From: Marinobacter salarius
GTDB taxonomy: Bacteria > Pseudomonadota > Gammaproteobacteria > Pseudomonadales > Oleiphilaceae
Assembly: GCF_032922745.1 (NCBI RefSeq)
Contig: NZ_CP136693.1
Location: 1,922,001 to 1,986,000 of the forward strand
Length of the DNA: 64,000 nt
Reading direction: 5' to 3'
Shown here one piece after another: positions 8,116 to 16,683 of the stretch. The notes under the pieces were generated by a model that searched no databases, had not been told where the DNA came from, and was given only the letters and a program-made list of their open reading frames with translations. The position numbers were made by a program, and so were the translations under genes. Each line of letters starts with the position of its first letter. Within the stretch, counting starts at the first letter, position 1.

Positions 8116-8517
8116 ATGACAGGCCTGCTTACCGGCATTTGGAAATACCGGCATATGGCGCGGAGTGAGGACGCTACCTCGCCGGTATATGTGGATATCG
8201 CTCACCGCAGTTCGCTGCTCTACAGCTTTGCGGCGCTGCTGCTGGCGGCGTTTAGCGCTCATAGTGTGCTGGCTGATTGGGTTAACACGACTGCCGCCGT
8301 GGCTGCACTGATGTTCTTCGCTTTTGCAATTGGTACCTATGTGATTCACGGCCTGCTTCAGGATACAGACAACCAATTGCGCCGGCCCCACCGCCTGGGT
8401 AAGCGGCAGTTGCCGTCCTGGGTGACCGGGTTCTTCATGCTGTTGCTGATCGTCGGGGAAGTCGGCGGGGCGCTCGTTCTGGGTGCAGGCGCAATGCTGG
8501 GAATCTGGCAGGGTTAA
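8116..8517 (+). CDS. Small membrane protein
   Basis: 133-aa protein with three predicted membrane segments (about 37-55, 60-80, 100-130) and no recognised domain. The start at 8116 is uncertain: no strong ribosome site is visible, and an in-frame ATG at 8155 is an alternative. It follows the MmyB-type regulator and converges with the DeoR-type gene. Confidence 0.6.
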   Translation: MTGLLTGIWKYRHMARSEDATSPVYVDIAHRSSLLYSFAALLLAAFSAHSVLADWVNTTAAVAALMFFAFAIGTYVIHGLLQDTDNQLRRPHRLGKRQLPSWVTGFFMLLLIVGEVGGALVLGAGAMLGIWQG

Positions 8518-8560
8518 GTAGGAGATATTCACTGCACCGCCTTGCGAACGTTCGGACTCG

Positions 8561-9343
8561 TTAAGCTCCAACACACTCGATGATTTCAAGCGACGCAGGC
8601 AGGCCTATCTGTTTTCCGGCACTAATGAAGTCGGTGTAGAAGCGATCCACATACTTGAATGAGGCGACTTTACAATGAGAGCTTTGGGTCCATTTGCTAT
8701 GGTTGGCCACCAGCAAGCGTGACCGGGTGTTGGAAATGATGGCCCGGCTGACTTCGGCCTCGCGGATATCAAAATCCATCAGGCCATGCTGTGGGTCCAT
8801 GCTACCGGTGCTGATGATGCCAAAGTCGGTGATGAAGGAGCTGAAAAATCCGGTCACTTCCGGCCCGACCACATCATGGTGATTGTGCCGGTATTGCCCA
8901 CCGGAAACGATGACTTCGATGCCGGAATTGCCGGAAAGCGCAGAGGCCACACTAAGGTTGTTGGTCAGGATGCGCAGTGACTGATGATGAATCAGCGCTT
9001 TCGCCACCAGTTCGATGGTGCTGCCGACTCCCAGGCTGACGGTGGCGCCTTCAGGAATATCCATTGCAACCCGCTGAGCCATCTGCTGCTTGGTGGCATG
9101 ATGATGGATCCGCGCGTTTTCAACGGGAGAAATCGTGGCACTGGCCGGTAGGCTGACGCCGCCATAACGACGACGTAGCACACCCTGTTCGCACAGTTTG
9201 TTGATGTCTCGGCGAATGGTTTGGGTGGTGACTCCAAAGCGTTGGGCAATGTCTTCAACCTCAACATGCTTCTGCTCGTTCACCCAATCCAGAATGCTTT
9301 TTTGCCGATCTTTGGCGCCCATCAGATTAGATACTCGGTCCAT
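8561..9343 (-). CDS. DeoR family transcriptional regulator
   Basis: 260-aa DeoR/GlpR-type protein. It has an N-terminal winged helix (AQRFGVTTQTIRRDINKL and the wing RRRYGGVSLP) and a C-terminal phosphosugar-sensing isomerase-like domain (TVSLGVGSTIELVAKAL, LTNNLSVASAL). The start at 9343 (MDRVSN) is 14 bases beyond the stop of the HAD gene; an in-frame ATG at 9322 is possible. It is the last gene of the PhnDCEE-HAD operon, so it probably represses this operon and responds to a phosphorylated metabolite. The palindrome upstream of phnD resembles a GlpR site. Confidence 0.85.
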   Translation of the reverse strand: MDRVSNLMGAKDRQKSILDWVNEQKHVEVEDIAQRFGVTTQTIRRDINKLCEQGVLRRRYGGVSLPASATISPVENARIHHHATKQQMAQRVAMDIPEGATVSLGVGSTIELVAKALIHHQSLRILTNNLSVASALSGNSGIEVIVSGGQYRHNHHDVVGPEVTGFFSSFITDFGIISTGSMDPQHGLMDFDIREAEVSRAIISNTRSRLLVANHSKWTQSSHCKVASFKYVDRFYTDFISAGKQIGLPASLEIIECVGA

Positions 9344-9357
9344 TACCCCTGGCTTGA

Positions 9358-10167
9358 TCACACAGGATGTGTTTCGGCCTGCGGCAGGTCGGATTCGGTC
9401 CGTTGCCTCAGCCAGTTTTCGGCCATTTCCGCGAAGCCCAGCCCGGAACGCTGGCTGACAACGGCTGCCGGCCGATGGGCCATCCCGGGCAGATGCTTGC
9501 GAATGTTTGCCACGCCAACACTTAGTGGAAAACATCGAAACATGCTTTCGTCATTGGGTGCATCGCCGATGAAAACTGCGCGCTGTTGCAACGCCTGCAG
9601 ATCCAGTCCCAGCACTTCCTGCCCTACACGCACGGCCATCGTGGACTTGTCAAAATCGCCGAGCCAGACGTTGAGGTGGATTGAGCTTTGCCGAACGTTG
9701 AAGCCCTGGCCAACCAGAGCGTTATGAAGAGCCGCTACTTGCTCTGAGCTTAAAGACTGCTGCTGGTTGTAGTCGACCGCTACATCGACATAGCGGAAGG
9801 CCTGGTCGCTGGCGAGTTGTGGTTCGAAGTCCAGATCCAGTGCGGCGACTGCAGTCAGTATGGCCTCTTGGTCGCGCTTATGGCCGGCTGCGTCGTTCCA
9901 GTAGTGCCAGCGGACCGTCTGGGGGGCGGTCCGCTCGGCGTAGAAGGCGCCGCCTTCACCAATTACGGCAGTGACCGGCCACGTTCTGATGATCTGGTCG
10001 CACCAGCCGGCGCAACCACCGGTCACCGGAATCACGCGAATACCAGCCGCTGCCAGCCGACAAAGGGCAAGATAGGTTTCTGGCAGCAATTGACCATCGG
10101 TGGTCAGGGTATCGTCCACGTCGGTAAACAATACGTCCGCTTGGCCAAAGTTAAAGCTGTTTGTCAT
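9358..10167 (-). CDS. HAD-IIB family phosphatase
   Basis: 269-aa HAD hydrolase of the Cof/MPGP type. Motif I is FTDVDDTLTTDG near residue 14 (catalytic Asp pair), motif II is around VIPVTGG, and motif IV is FIGDAPNDESMF near residue 213. A type IIB cap lies between. Such enzymes remove phosphate from sugar phosphates or phosphoglycerate glycosides. It is downstream of the importer genes and just upstream of the DeoR gene, which points to dephosphorylation of the imported or derived organophosphate. It is not a phosphonatase of the PhnX type. Confidence 0.82.
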   Translation of the reverse strand: MTNSFNFGQADVLFTDVDDTLTTDGQLLPETYLALCRLAAAGIRVIPVTGGCAGWCDQIIRTWPVTAVIGEGGAFYAERTAPQTVRWHYWNDAAGHKRDQEAILTAVAALDLDFEPQLASDQAFRYVDVAVDYNQQQSLSSEQVAALHNALVGQGFNVRQSSIHLNVWLGDFDKSTMAVRVGQEVLGLDLQALQQRAVFIGDAPNDESMFRCFPLSVGVANIRKHLPGMAHRPAAVVSQRSGLGFAEMAENWLRQRTESDLPQAETHPV

Positions 10168-10183
10168 GGACTGGGTTTCCGCG

Positions 10184-10993
10184 TCAGATAACTTTCTTGC
10201 GCAAGGCGCTGGTTAGTGTTTCGCCCAGAATTACCAACACCACAATAGCGAGCAGAATCGTGGCCACCGTCTGCCAGGCAAACAGGTCGATAGACCCTTG
10301 CAGCAGCACTCCGATGCCACCGGCGCCCACCAAACCAAGCACGGTGGATTCACGGATGTTGATATCCCAGCGCAGGATGATGATGGCAAAAAAGGCTGGC
10401 ATTACCTGCGGCACGATCGCGTACAGCACTACTTTCATTTTGCTGGCGCCGGTTGCCTGCATAGCTTCGACGGGGCGGCGATCGATTTCCTCGATAGCCT
10501 CGCCCATCAGTTTACCAATGAAACCGATTGACCGGAACATAACCGCCAGAATGCCCGCAAGTACCCCGGGGCCGAAAATGGCGACGAACAGCAGGGCCCA
10601 GATGATGGTGTTTACTGAGCGGCTGGACACAAGAATAAACCGACCGAGCCACAGGGTGGCCTTGTTCGGCGTGGTGTTCTGCGCCGCGATATAGGACACC
10701 GGCAGGGCAATGAATATCGTGAGCATGGTAGACAGGGTGGCAATGTGTACGGTTTCCAGCATGGCCGCGAAGATGGCATTCCAGGTGCTGAACTCCGGTG
10801 GCCACATGCGTGCGCCCAGGTTTTGGATCTGGTTGGGGGCGTCCCACACCCAGGGCCAGAAAATGTCGATGTCACGCACCGCCCAGACAATCGCAATCAG
10901 GGTTACCAGGTAGATCCCATAGCGGGTCCACTGTTCTTTCCGGTCGTAGCGGGACCAAACACGGTCAGTCAGTTTCGCAGCGTGATCTACCAT
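10184..10993 (-). CDS. phnE: PhnE-like ABC permease (second)
   Basis: 269-aa permease of the phosphonate/phosphate-ester type with about six membrane helices and an EAA-like loop (MGEAIEEIDRRPVEAMQATG). The start at 10993 (MVDHAA) has GAGG upstream and overlaps the first permease gene by 7 bases; an ATG at 11011 is a poorer choice. Together with the other PhnE it forms the membrane channel of the importer. Confidence 0.88.
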   Translation of the reverse strand: MVDHAAKLTDRVWSRYDRKEQWTRYGIYLVTLIAIVWAVRDIDIFWPWVWDAPNQIQNLGARMWPPEFSTWNAIFAAMLETVHIATLSTMLTIFIALPVSYIAAQNTTPNKATLWLGRFILVSSRSVNTIIWALLFVAIFGPGVLAGILAVMFRSIGFIGKLMGEAIEEIDRRPVEAMQATGASKMKVVLYAIVPQVMPAFFAIIILRWDINIRESTVLGLVGAGGIGVLLQGSIDLFAWQTVATILLAIVVLVILGETLTSALRKKVI

Positions 10994-11805
10994 ACTTTTT
11001 TCCTCACCCATCCGCTTATGCCTTCGCTGACCAGAATGATGCCAATAATCATCAGCAGAATGGCAAAGGCGAAGTCGTAATCGTAACGTCCGAACGCATT
11101 CATCAGTGTGCCGCCAATACCGCCTGCTCCGACAATGCCAACCACCGCGGAAGCGCGCAGGTTGCTGTCGAGCTGGTACATGGATAGCCCAATCTGGCGT
11201 GGCATGATCTGCGGAAACACGCCGTAGATCAGCATCTTCAGATACCCTGCGCCGACGGAGCGCATGGCTTCCACCTGGCCCCAGTCGATTTCTTCGATTT
11301 CTTCGGCCAACAGTTTGGCCACGAACCCGATGGAATAGAGTGTCAGGGTCAGAATGCCTGCCATGGGGCCAAACCCGACGGCCGCCACAAACAGGATGGC
11401 CACGATGACCGGGTGGAAGCTGCGGGAGATAATGATGATAGCGCGCCCCACCAGATAGACTGGCTTCGGAGCCACGTTTTTGGCAGCCATCACCGCAATA
11501 GGTATCGACAGGAACACCCCAAGCAGGGTTGCCAGGAATGCAATCTGGAAGCTTTCCTTGAAGCCGGTCCACAAGAGTCCGGCACGCTCAAAGCTGGGAG
11601 GAAAGGCTCCACCGAATATTTTGGCGGCTCGGGGCAGGCCCTCGGAAATTCGCGCCCAATCAAAGGGCAGCGTGGAGAAAGCCCAGTAGAGATAGGTCAG
11701 GGTAACGGCGATCAAGCCATAGCGGAGCCAGGGGTTGGCTATGAACGGGGGCTTCTTCCAGACCCTGCCCGACGTCATGTCGGTTGCAGTTCTGCCGGTG
11801 GTCAT
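10987..11805 (-). CDS. phnE: PhnE-like ABC permease (first)
   Basis: 272-aa permease, paralogous to the adjacent PhnE. About six membrane segments and a matching loop LLAEEIEEIDWGQVEAMRSVG that contacts the ATPase. Its start overlaps the phnC stop by 4 bases. Paired PhnE permeases are typical of PhnCDE-type systems for phosphonate, phosphite or phosphate esters; sequence alone does not fix the substrate. Confidence 0.88.
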   Translation of the reverse strand: MTTGRTATDMTSGRVWKKPPFIANPWLRYGLIAVTLTYLYWAFSTLPFDWARISEGLPRAAKIFGGAFPPSFERAGLLWTGFKESFQIAFLATLLGVFLSIPIAVMAAKNVAPKPVYLVGRAIIIISRSFHPVIVAILFVAAVGFGPMAGILTLTLYSIGFVAKLLAEEIEEIDWGQVEAMRSVGAGYLKMLIYGVFPQIMPRQIGLSMYQLDSNLRASAVVGIVGAGGIGGTLMNAFGRYDYDFAFAILLMIIGIILVSEGISGWVRKKVW

Positions 11806-12596
11806 ACGGTCGCCTCCTGGGTTTGGGCGCCGGCCTCAGCCGCATCCTCGTCCGGGGACTCAATGCCGCCGTAAATGGCATCCAGCGCATCCTGGTTGAA
11901 GTCCTTGGGCGAACCGTCAAAAATCATCTGACCGTGACGCATACCCACAATGCGATCCGTGTACATCCGCGCCTGAGTGACGTTGTGGATGTTGATCAGC
12001 ACCGGCAGCGACATTTCGCTGGCCAGGGTTTGGAGCAGGCTCATGATCTGCTGAGAGGTTTTGGGGTCCAGCGACGCGGTTGGCTCATCCGCCAGCAGAA
12101 TCTCCGGCTCCTGCATCAGTGCCCGCACTACGGCTACCCGTTGCCGTTCACCCCCGGACAACTGGTCGGCTCGATTATTGGCGTAGTGGGCGATACCCAC
12201 GCGCTCCATCAGGTGGAAGGCGCGATCGATATCCGATTGAGGGAAGCGGCGGGTCAGGGCCTGGAACAGTGACACATAGCCCAAGCGTCCGGACAGCACG
12301 TTTTCCATGACCGTCAAGCGATCAATCAGGTTAAACCCCTGAAAAACCATGCCGATACGCCGGCGGGAATGTCGCAATTCGCTGCCGCGAAGATTGACCA
12401 GTTGGTGGCCATTCAACTTGATCGAACCCGATGTGGGCTCAACCAGCCGGTTGATGCAGCGCAGCAGTGTGCTTTTCCCCGCTCCAGAAGCGCCGACGAT
12501 GGAAACGACGCTGCTGCCGTCAACCTCAAGATCCAGGCCTTTTAGCACCGGCTCATTGTGCCCGTATCGCTTTACCAGGTTGGTAATTTCTAACAT
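11802..12596 (-). CDS. phnC: PhnC-like ABC transporter ATPase
   Basis: 264-aa ATPase with Walker A GASGAGKST, Q-loop MVFQGFNLI, signature LSGGERQRV, Walker B ILLADEPTASLDP and the switch His in INIHNVTQA. The start at 12596 (MLEITN) has GGAG about 7 bases upstream; an in-frame ATG at 12626 would add ten residues. It energises the PhnE pair. Confidence 0.9.
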   Translation of the reverse strand: MLEITNLVKRYGHNEPVLKGLDLEVDGSSVVSIVGASGAGKSTLLRCINRLVEPTSGSIKLNGHQLVNLRGSELRHSRRRIGMVFQGFNLIDRLTVMENVLSGRLGYVSLFQALTRRFPQSDIDRAFHLMERVGIAHYANNRADQLSGGERQRVAVVRALMQEPEILLADEPTASLDPKTSQQIMSLLQTLASEMSLPVLINIHNVTQARMYTDRIVGMRHGQMIFDGSPKDFNQDALDAIYGGIESPDEDAAEAGAQTQEATV

Positions 12597-12614
12597 GAAT
12601 TCACTCCGGCCAGA

Positions 12615-12637
12615 GCTTCCGGCCATTGGCCGGAAGC
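12615..12637 (-). promoter_or_regulatory. Intergenic hairpin between phnD and phnC
   Basis: A perfect 11-bp inverted repeat with a single central base lies between the phnD stop (12649) and the phnC start (12596). No T-run follows. Hairpins in this place often stabilise the binding-protein part of the transcript or partly terminate it, giving more binding protein than transporter. That role is inferred. Confidence 0.55.
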
Positions 12638-12648
12638 GCCTGTTGCTC

Positions 12649-13641
12649 TTATTTCAGATTGTCGGGCGTGTACTGAACGCCGTTGGACGCCTGGATGGTG
12701 CGAATTACGCGCCAGTTGTCCTTGTAGTTGATGGGGATGAAGGTCTCGACGCCCTCAAACTCTTCGCCCAGCTCGGTGCCGGAAAACTTGAAGCTGTAAA
12801 AGGCTTCACGAATTTTCTCGACCAGCTCGGGATGCAGGTTGTGGGCGTGGTTATAGGAGGTTGTCGGGAACCGGTCGGACTCCCACACCAGACGCACATC
12901 TTCCTCGTCATAAAGCCCACGCGCGGCCATACGCTCAACCACTTCCGAGGCCACAGGGGCCGCGTCGTAATCCTTGGCCACTACGCCGAGCATGGACTGG
13001 TCATGGCTGCCGGAGAAGGTGATTTCATAGTCGTCACCTGGTACCACGCCCATTTCCGGGAACAGGGCACGGGGGGCTTGGTTACCGGAGTTCGAGGTAG
13101 GGGAGGTGTGTGCGACGCGCTTACCTTTCAGGTCGGTTATTTCATGGATGTCGGAATCGACGTGGGTGTAGACCTGAAGCGAGTAGCCGAACTGCCCGGA
13201 GTCTGAGCCCATCAAGGCGAAGGGCACCGCACCGGCGAGATTAACCGCGAAAGGCGTTGGGCCGGTAGAAAAGCCCGCCACATGCAAACGGCCGCTGCGC
13301 ATGGCTTCCACTTGCGCGGCGTTGGATTGCACGGCGAAGAAGCGAACATCCTTGCCTGTCACTTCAGACAGATGATCGATGAAGGGCTGCCAGATGTCGG
13401 AATAGATGGCGGGATCTTCAACCGGCGTATAGGCAAAGATCAAAGTATCGGGATTCACCCACTCTGATTCGTCCGCTGGCAGGTCAGCAACCATATCGCC
13501 GTTTTCGTCGCAGTATTTGGCGTCTAGTGAGCCTCGTTCGCAATCTCCAAATGCCTGAGCGCTGAAACCCGCCAGCAACGCGGATGCTGTCAGAGTGACC
13601 GACGGCAGGATGCCGGGAAACACTTTCCTGGAAAGGTTCAT
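12649..13641 (-). CDS. phnD: PhnD-like periplasmic substrate-binding protein
   Basis: 330-aa binding protein with a signal peptide (about 1-32). The mature start has two cysteines flanking an EF-hand-like segment (DENGDMVAD near residue 46). The PhnD-type fold follows, with FAYTPVEDPAIYSDIWQP and RVAHTSPTSNSGNQAP (a binding-loop region rich in Ser/Thr). The start at 13641 has AGGGAGAA upstream. It is the first gene of the minus-strand operon phnD-phnC-phnE-phnE-HAD-deoR. The ligand is a phosphonate, phosphite or phosphate ester; no C-P lyase or phosphite dehydrogenase is nearby. Confidence 0.87.
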   Translation of the reverse strand: MNLSRKVFPGILPSVTLTASALLAGFSAQAFGDCERGSLDAKYCDENGDMVADLPADESEWVNPDTLIFAYTPVEDPAIYSDIWQPFIDHLSEVTGKDVRFFAVQSNAAQVEAMRSGRLHVAGFSTGPTPFAVNLAGAVPFALMGSDSGQFGYSLQVYTHVDSDIHEITDLKGKRVAHTSPTSNSGNQAPRALFPEMGVVPGDDYEITFSGSHDQSMLGVVAKDYDAAPVASEVVERMAARGLYDEEDVRLVWESDRFPTTSYNHAHNLHPELVEKIREAFYSFKFSGTELGEEFEGVETFIPINYKDNWRVIRTIQASNGVQYTPDNLK

Positions 13642-13735
13642 TCTTTTCTCCCTTTGGAGCGGTCCATGCATGAGGGGTCTCGGCCTCGCATTGAGCATCC
13701 GGGAAGGACCAGCTCGCTATGCTTGTTATTATCAG

Positions 13736-13751
13736 ATGTTCAATTGAACAT
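13736..13751. promoter_or_regulatory. GlpR/DeoR-like operator upstream of phnD
   Basis: ATGTTCAATTGAACAT is a perfect 16-base palindrome about 95 bases upstream of phnD. Its half-site ATGTTC matches the GlpR-type (DeoR family) half-site. A second weaker element (TGTCcattaGACA, 13768-13780) lies 17 bases further away from phnD. A possible -10 GATAAT for phnD is adjacent on the minus strand. The operon's own DeoR protein is the obvious candidate binder. Confidence 0.6.
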
Positions 13752-13865
13752 TCAGCTTAACAGCAAATGTCCATTAGACAAGGTCAGAAAATCCGCTCAA
13801 GAGAGTTGGTTTTGTGGCGGGTGAGGCTTATGCTCGTCACACATTTCCTATCCGGGAGTCGCTTT

Positions 13866-14321
13866 ATGGGTCTGGCTATCGCATTACATGTTCTCTCTGC
13901 CGTGATTTGGGTTGGCGGTATGTTTTTCGCCTATATGGCCATGCGGCCAGCAGTGGTGGAGGTCATTGATGCATCGCAGCGCGGTGCTCTTTGGTGTCAT
14001 ACGCTGTCCCGGTTTTTCCGCTGGGTATGGGTGGCGATCATACTGTTGCTGGTGACCGGTTACTGGATGGTCTTCAGTGTGTTCGGCGGCATGGCGGGTG
14101 CCGGCTGGCACGTTCATGTGATGCAGGGGCTGGGGATTGTAATGATGCTGCTCTATTGTCACGTCTATTTTGCCCCCTTCCGGCGGTTGAAGCAGGCCGT
14201 TGCCAATCAGGATCCACAGGAAGGCGGACGCCAGGTAGGGCAGATCCGAAAGCTGGTAGGTACCAACCTGATTCTCGGTCTGATCGTCGTGGTGATCGGT
14301 GCTGGTGGGCGGTATCTGTAG
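13866..14321 (+). CDS. CopD-like membrane protein
   Basis: 151-aa protein with four membrane helices and an N-terminal pattern (ALHVLSAVIWVGGMFFAYMAMRP) of the CopD/DUF2269-like membrane family. That pattern includes a His and Trp in helix 1, and further His residues follow (WHVHVMQG, CHVYF). GGGAG about 8 bases upstream supports the start at 13866; an in-frame ATG at 13830 is an alternative. Copper or haem involvement is a family-level guess. Confidence 0.72.
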   Translation: MGLAIALHVLSAVIWVGGMFFAYMAMRPAVVEVIDASQRGALWCHTLSRFFRWVWVAIILLLVTGYWMVFSVFGGMAGAGWHVHVMQGLGIVMMLLYCHVYFAPFRRLKQAVANQDPQEGGRQVGQIRKLVGTNLILGLIVVVIGAGGRYL

Positions 14322-14458
14322 ACCTATCTGGTAGCGGATAGCGGCTTGTGCTTGCGCCCTGTCGTCTTTTTTCTTTGCGGACCGCACGGGGATTTGCAAG
14401 ACCTCATGGCTTTCCGGGATGATTTGTTGATACACGATAAATCATCCTGGAGACTGTG

Positions 14459-15412
14459 ATGAACGAAGCCTGGCTGAAAGCCCTACCCAAAGCGGAGTTA
14501 CACCTACACCTGGAAGGTGCGCTTGAGCCTGAACTGATGTTTACACTGGCCCGGCGCAATGGCATTGAGTTGCCGTGGAGCGATGTCGACGTGCTTCGGC
14601 AAGCCTATTCCTTCAATAACCTGCAGGAATTCCTGGATCTTTATTACCAGGGTGCCAATGTGCTGCGCACGGAGCAGGATTTCTACGATCTCACCTGGGC
14701 GTATCTGCAGAAGTGTCAGGCGCAGGGGGTTGTCCATGTTGAACCTTTTTATGATCCGCAAACCCATACCGAGCGTGGCATTCCCTTTGAAGCGGCCATC
14801 AATGGCATCAGCGGCGCCATGCGGGATGGGCGCGAGCAGCTGGGTATTACCGGTGGGCTGATTCTCAGTTTCCTGCGGCACCTCTCTGAAGACGACGCTT
14901 TCCGGACACTTGAGCAGGCGATGCCGTTTCGTGATCAGTTTTTTGCGGTGGGACTGGACAGCGCTGAACAAGGCCATCCGCCCAGCAAGTTTGAGCGGGT
15001 GTTTGCCAAAGCGCGGGCTGAGGGCTTCCTGGCGGTTGCCCATGCCGGTGAAGAGGGGCCGCCTGAGTACATCTGGCAGGCCCTGGATCTGCTCAAGGTA
15101 AACCGTATTGACCATGGGGTCCGTGCCGCGGAAGATCCGAAGTTGTTGGACCGACTGGCGGACGAGCAGATCCCGTTAACGGTTTGCCCGTTGTCGAACA
15201 TCAAGCTGCGTGTGTTTCAGGACATGACCCACCACAACATCCTGGACCTGTTGGAGCAGGGTTTGAAGGTTACCGTGAACTCGGACGACCCGTCCTATTT
15301 CGACGGTTATGTGCTGGAAAACTTCGTGGCCCTGCGTGATGGCCTGGGGATGACCGAAGCGCAGGCCCGCCGGCTGGCGCAGAACAGTATGGACGCTCGG
15401 TTAGCTCCGTAG
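14459..15412 (+). CDS. Adenine deaminase (adenosine deaminase family)
   Basis: 317-aa amidohydrolase of the adenosine/adenine deaminase family. Zinc ligands appear in ELHLHLEG (residues about 14-21), in AHAGEEG (His, with catalytic Glu) and in TVNSDDPSYF (Asp). Length and motifs fit the Pseudomonas-type adenine deaminase, which converts adenine to hypoxanthine and ammonia; adenosine activity cannot be excluded from sequence. The ATG at 14459 is 6 bases after GGAG; a GTG 3 bases before is also possible. Monocistronic. Confidence 0.85.
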   Translation: MNEAWLKALPKAELHLHLEGALEPELMFTLARRNGIELPWSDVDVLRQAYSFNNLQEFLDLYYQGANVLRTEQDFYDLTWAYLQKCQAQGVVHVEPFYDPQTHTERGIPFEAAINGISGAMRDGREQLGITGGLILSFLRHLSEDDAFRTLEQAMPFRDQFFAVGLDSAEQGHPPSKFERVFAKARAEGFLAVAHAGEEGPPEYIWQALDLLKVNRIDHGVRAAEDPKLLDRLADEQIPLTVCPLSNIKLRVFQDMTHHNILDLLEQGLKVTVNSDDPSYFDGYVLENFVALRDGLGMTEAQARRLAQNSMDARLAP

Positions 15413-15504
15413 AGGCAGCTTGCACAAGGCAGTATCGATATTCGGCAAGATGCGAAAATCTGTCCTACCATTGAACAGTCAATCCCGCGTTCAAGGAATG
15501 AGTC

Positions 15505-15939
15505 ATGAGCATGATCAGCAGCACACAACGTTTATTGCTTGGTTCGGTTCTTGCCGCCTCAATGGTCGCCGAGGTCCATGGAGCGACACCCGCTCCTGAA
15601 GGCGCGTCGGTGTATTTTATTACGCCAACTGATGGGCAGACCGTGAGTTCGCCAGTCACCGTGAGGTTCGGTCTGGACGGGCTGGGAGTGGCGCCAGCGG
15701 GCGTGGAACGTAAGGGCACCGGCCACCATCACCTGCTTGTGGATGTAGACGATATGCCGGCGATGGACCAACCGGTTCCGTCCGATGATCGTCATATTCA
15801 TTTTGGTGGCGGACAAACCCAGACGTCCCTGGAACTGTCACCGGGCGAACACACCTTGCAGTTACTGGTGGGGGATCACCTGCACGTACCCCATCAGCCG
15901 CCTGTGATGTCCGAGAAGATCACCATCACGGTGGAGTAG
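15505..15939 (+). CDS. DUF4399 family exported protein
   Basis: 144-aa protein with a signal peptide (about 1-27, ending VHG-A) and a DUF4399 domain. That domain has FITPTDGQTVSSPVTVRFGL and a His-rich centre (GTGHHHLLVDVDDMP, HIHFGGGQT, GDHLHVPH). DUF4399 proteins are small periplasmic Ig-like proteins of unknown function; the His clusters suggest metal binding. The last 46 bases overlap the 3' end of the convergent MOSC gene. Confidence 0.8.
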   Translation: MSMISSTQRLLLGSVLAASMVAEVHGATPAPEGASVYFITPTDGQTVSSPVTVRFGLDGLGVAPAGVERKGTGHHHLLVDVDDMPAMDQPVPSDDRHIHFGGGQTQTSLELSPGEHTLQLLVGDHLHVPHQPPVMSEKITITVE

Positions 15940-16445
15940 TAGCACAAGTGGTTCAGAGGCAGGCCAGAAACGCTGTCGCCAAGTGCCACCTTGCCCCCTT
16001 CAATCACTTGCGTCGTTATACCGCCATGCCCATGCATGGCGTTATAACCGCCCGGCCCAAGGGCGGCCTCCATCTTACTGCAGGGATGGCAAAGGCCGGT
16101 GCATTCCAGCACCACACCCCCAATTCGGAACGTTTTGCCTTTCAGGGCCAGGAGGTTCAGGCCTGAGACCACAATGTTGCGCCGGAAAATCTTGGGGTCA
16201 ATCGTCTCCCGCCCCAGGCAGGAGGCAATGGCATGCAGGTGCTCTTTCTGGATCAGGGTGACCTGTCGTTTGCTGGTCTCGCGGCCCTCGAATCGATCGC
16301 CTTCCAGGCCCTTGCCCGGCGTGATCATCACGTCATCGAGTGTTTTCATGGACTCGCCGCGGGCAGGGCGGATGCCAATCCATTCAACCCGACCGCGCTG
16401 AGGGAGGGTGTCGAACAGGGTTTGAAGCGAGGTCGGTTGCGCCAT
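15894..16445 (-). CDS. MOSC domain protein
   Basis: 183-aa MOSC (molybdenum cofactor sulfurase C-terminal) protein. It has the family pattern GLEGDRFEGR, KRQVTLIQKEHL, FRRNIVVSGLNL and the conserved cysteine in ECTGLCHPCSKME. Stand-alone MOSC proteins are thought to bind or transfer sulfur or Moco. The 3' end overlaps the convergent DUF4399 gene by 46 bases, which may limit simultaneous transcription. Confidence 0.85.
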   Translation of the reverse strand: MAQPTSLQTLFDTLPQRGRVEWIGIRPARGESMKTLDDVMITPGKGLEGDRFEGRETSKRQVTLIQKEHLHAIASCLGRETIDPKIFRRNIVVSGLNLLALKGKTFRIGGVVLECTGLCHPCSKMEAALGPGGYNAMHGHGGITTQVIEGGKVALGDSVSGLPLNHLCYYSTVMVIFSDITGG

Positions 16446-16683
16446 GGATACCTCATGTGAGTTTTAATCCAGCCTGGTCCTGAGTAGTGTACTCAATGGA
16501 GCCTTTGGTGGGCCGTACACGACGTATTATGCTGAGGCCGGGATTTCATCACAACGTCCTCCTGAGACAGTCCGGCTCTTCGGGCTGTTGCCTGAGCGTA
16601 AAAACAGCGCAAAAGACCAAATGAAGCTAATCTGAGTATCACCTCGTACACAATCCCGAATCAAATCGAAAAAGGAGATTGTC

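Noticed and set aside
8561..13641. Phosphonate degradation operon
   Set aside because: The transporter looks PhnCDE-like, but no C-P lyase genes, PhnX/PhnW or phosphite dehydrogenase are present; the HAD protein is type IIB, unlike PhnX. So only uptake of some phosphorus compound is claimed.
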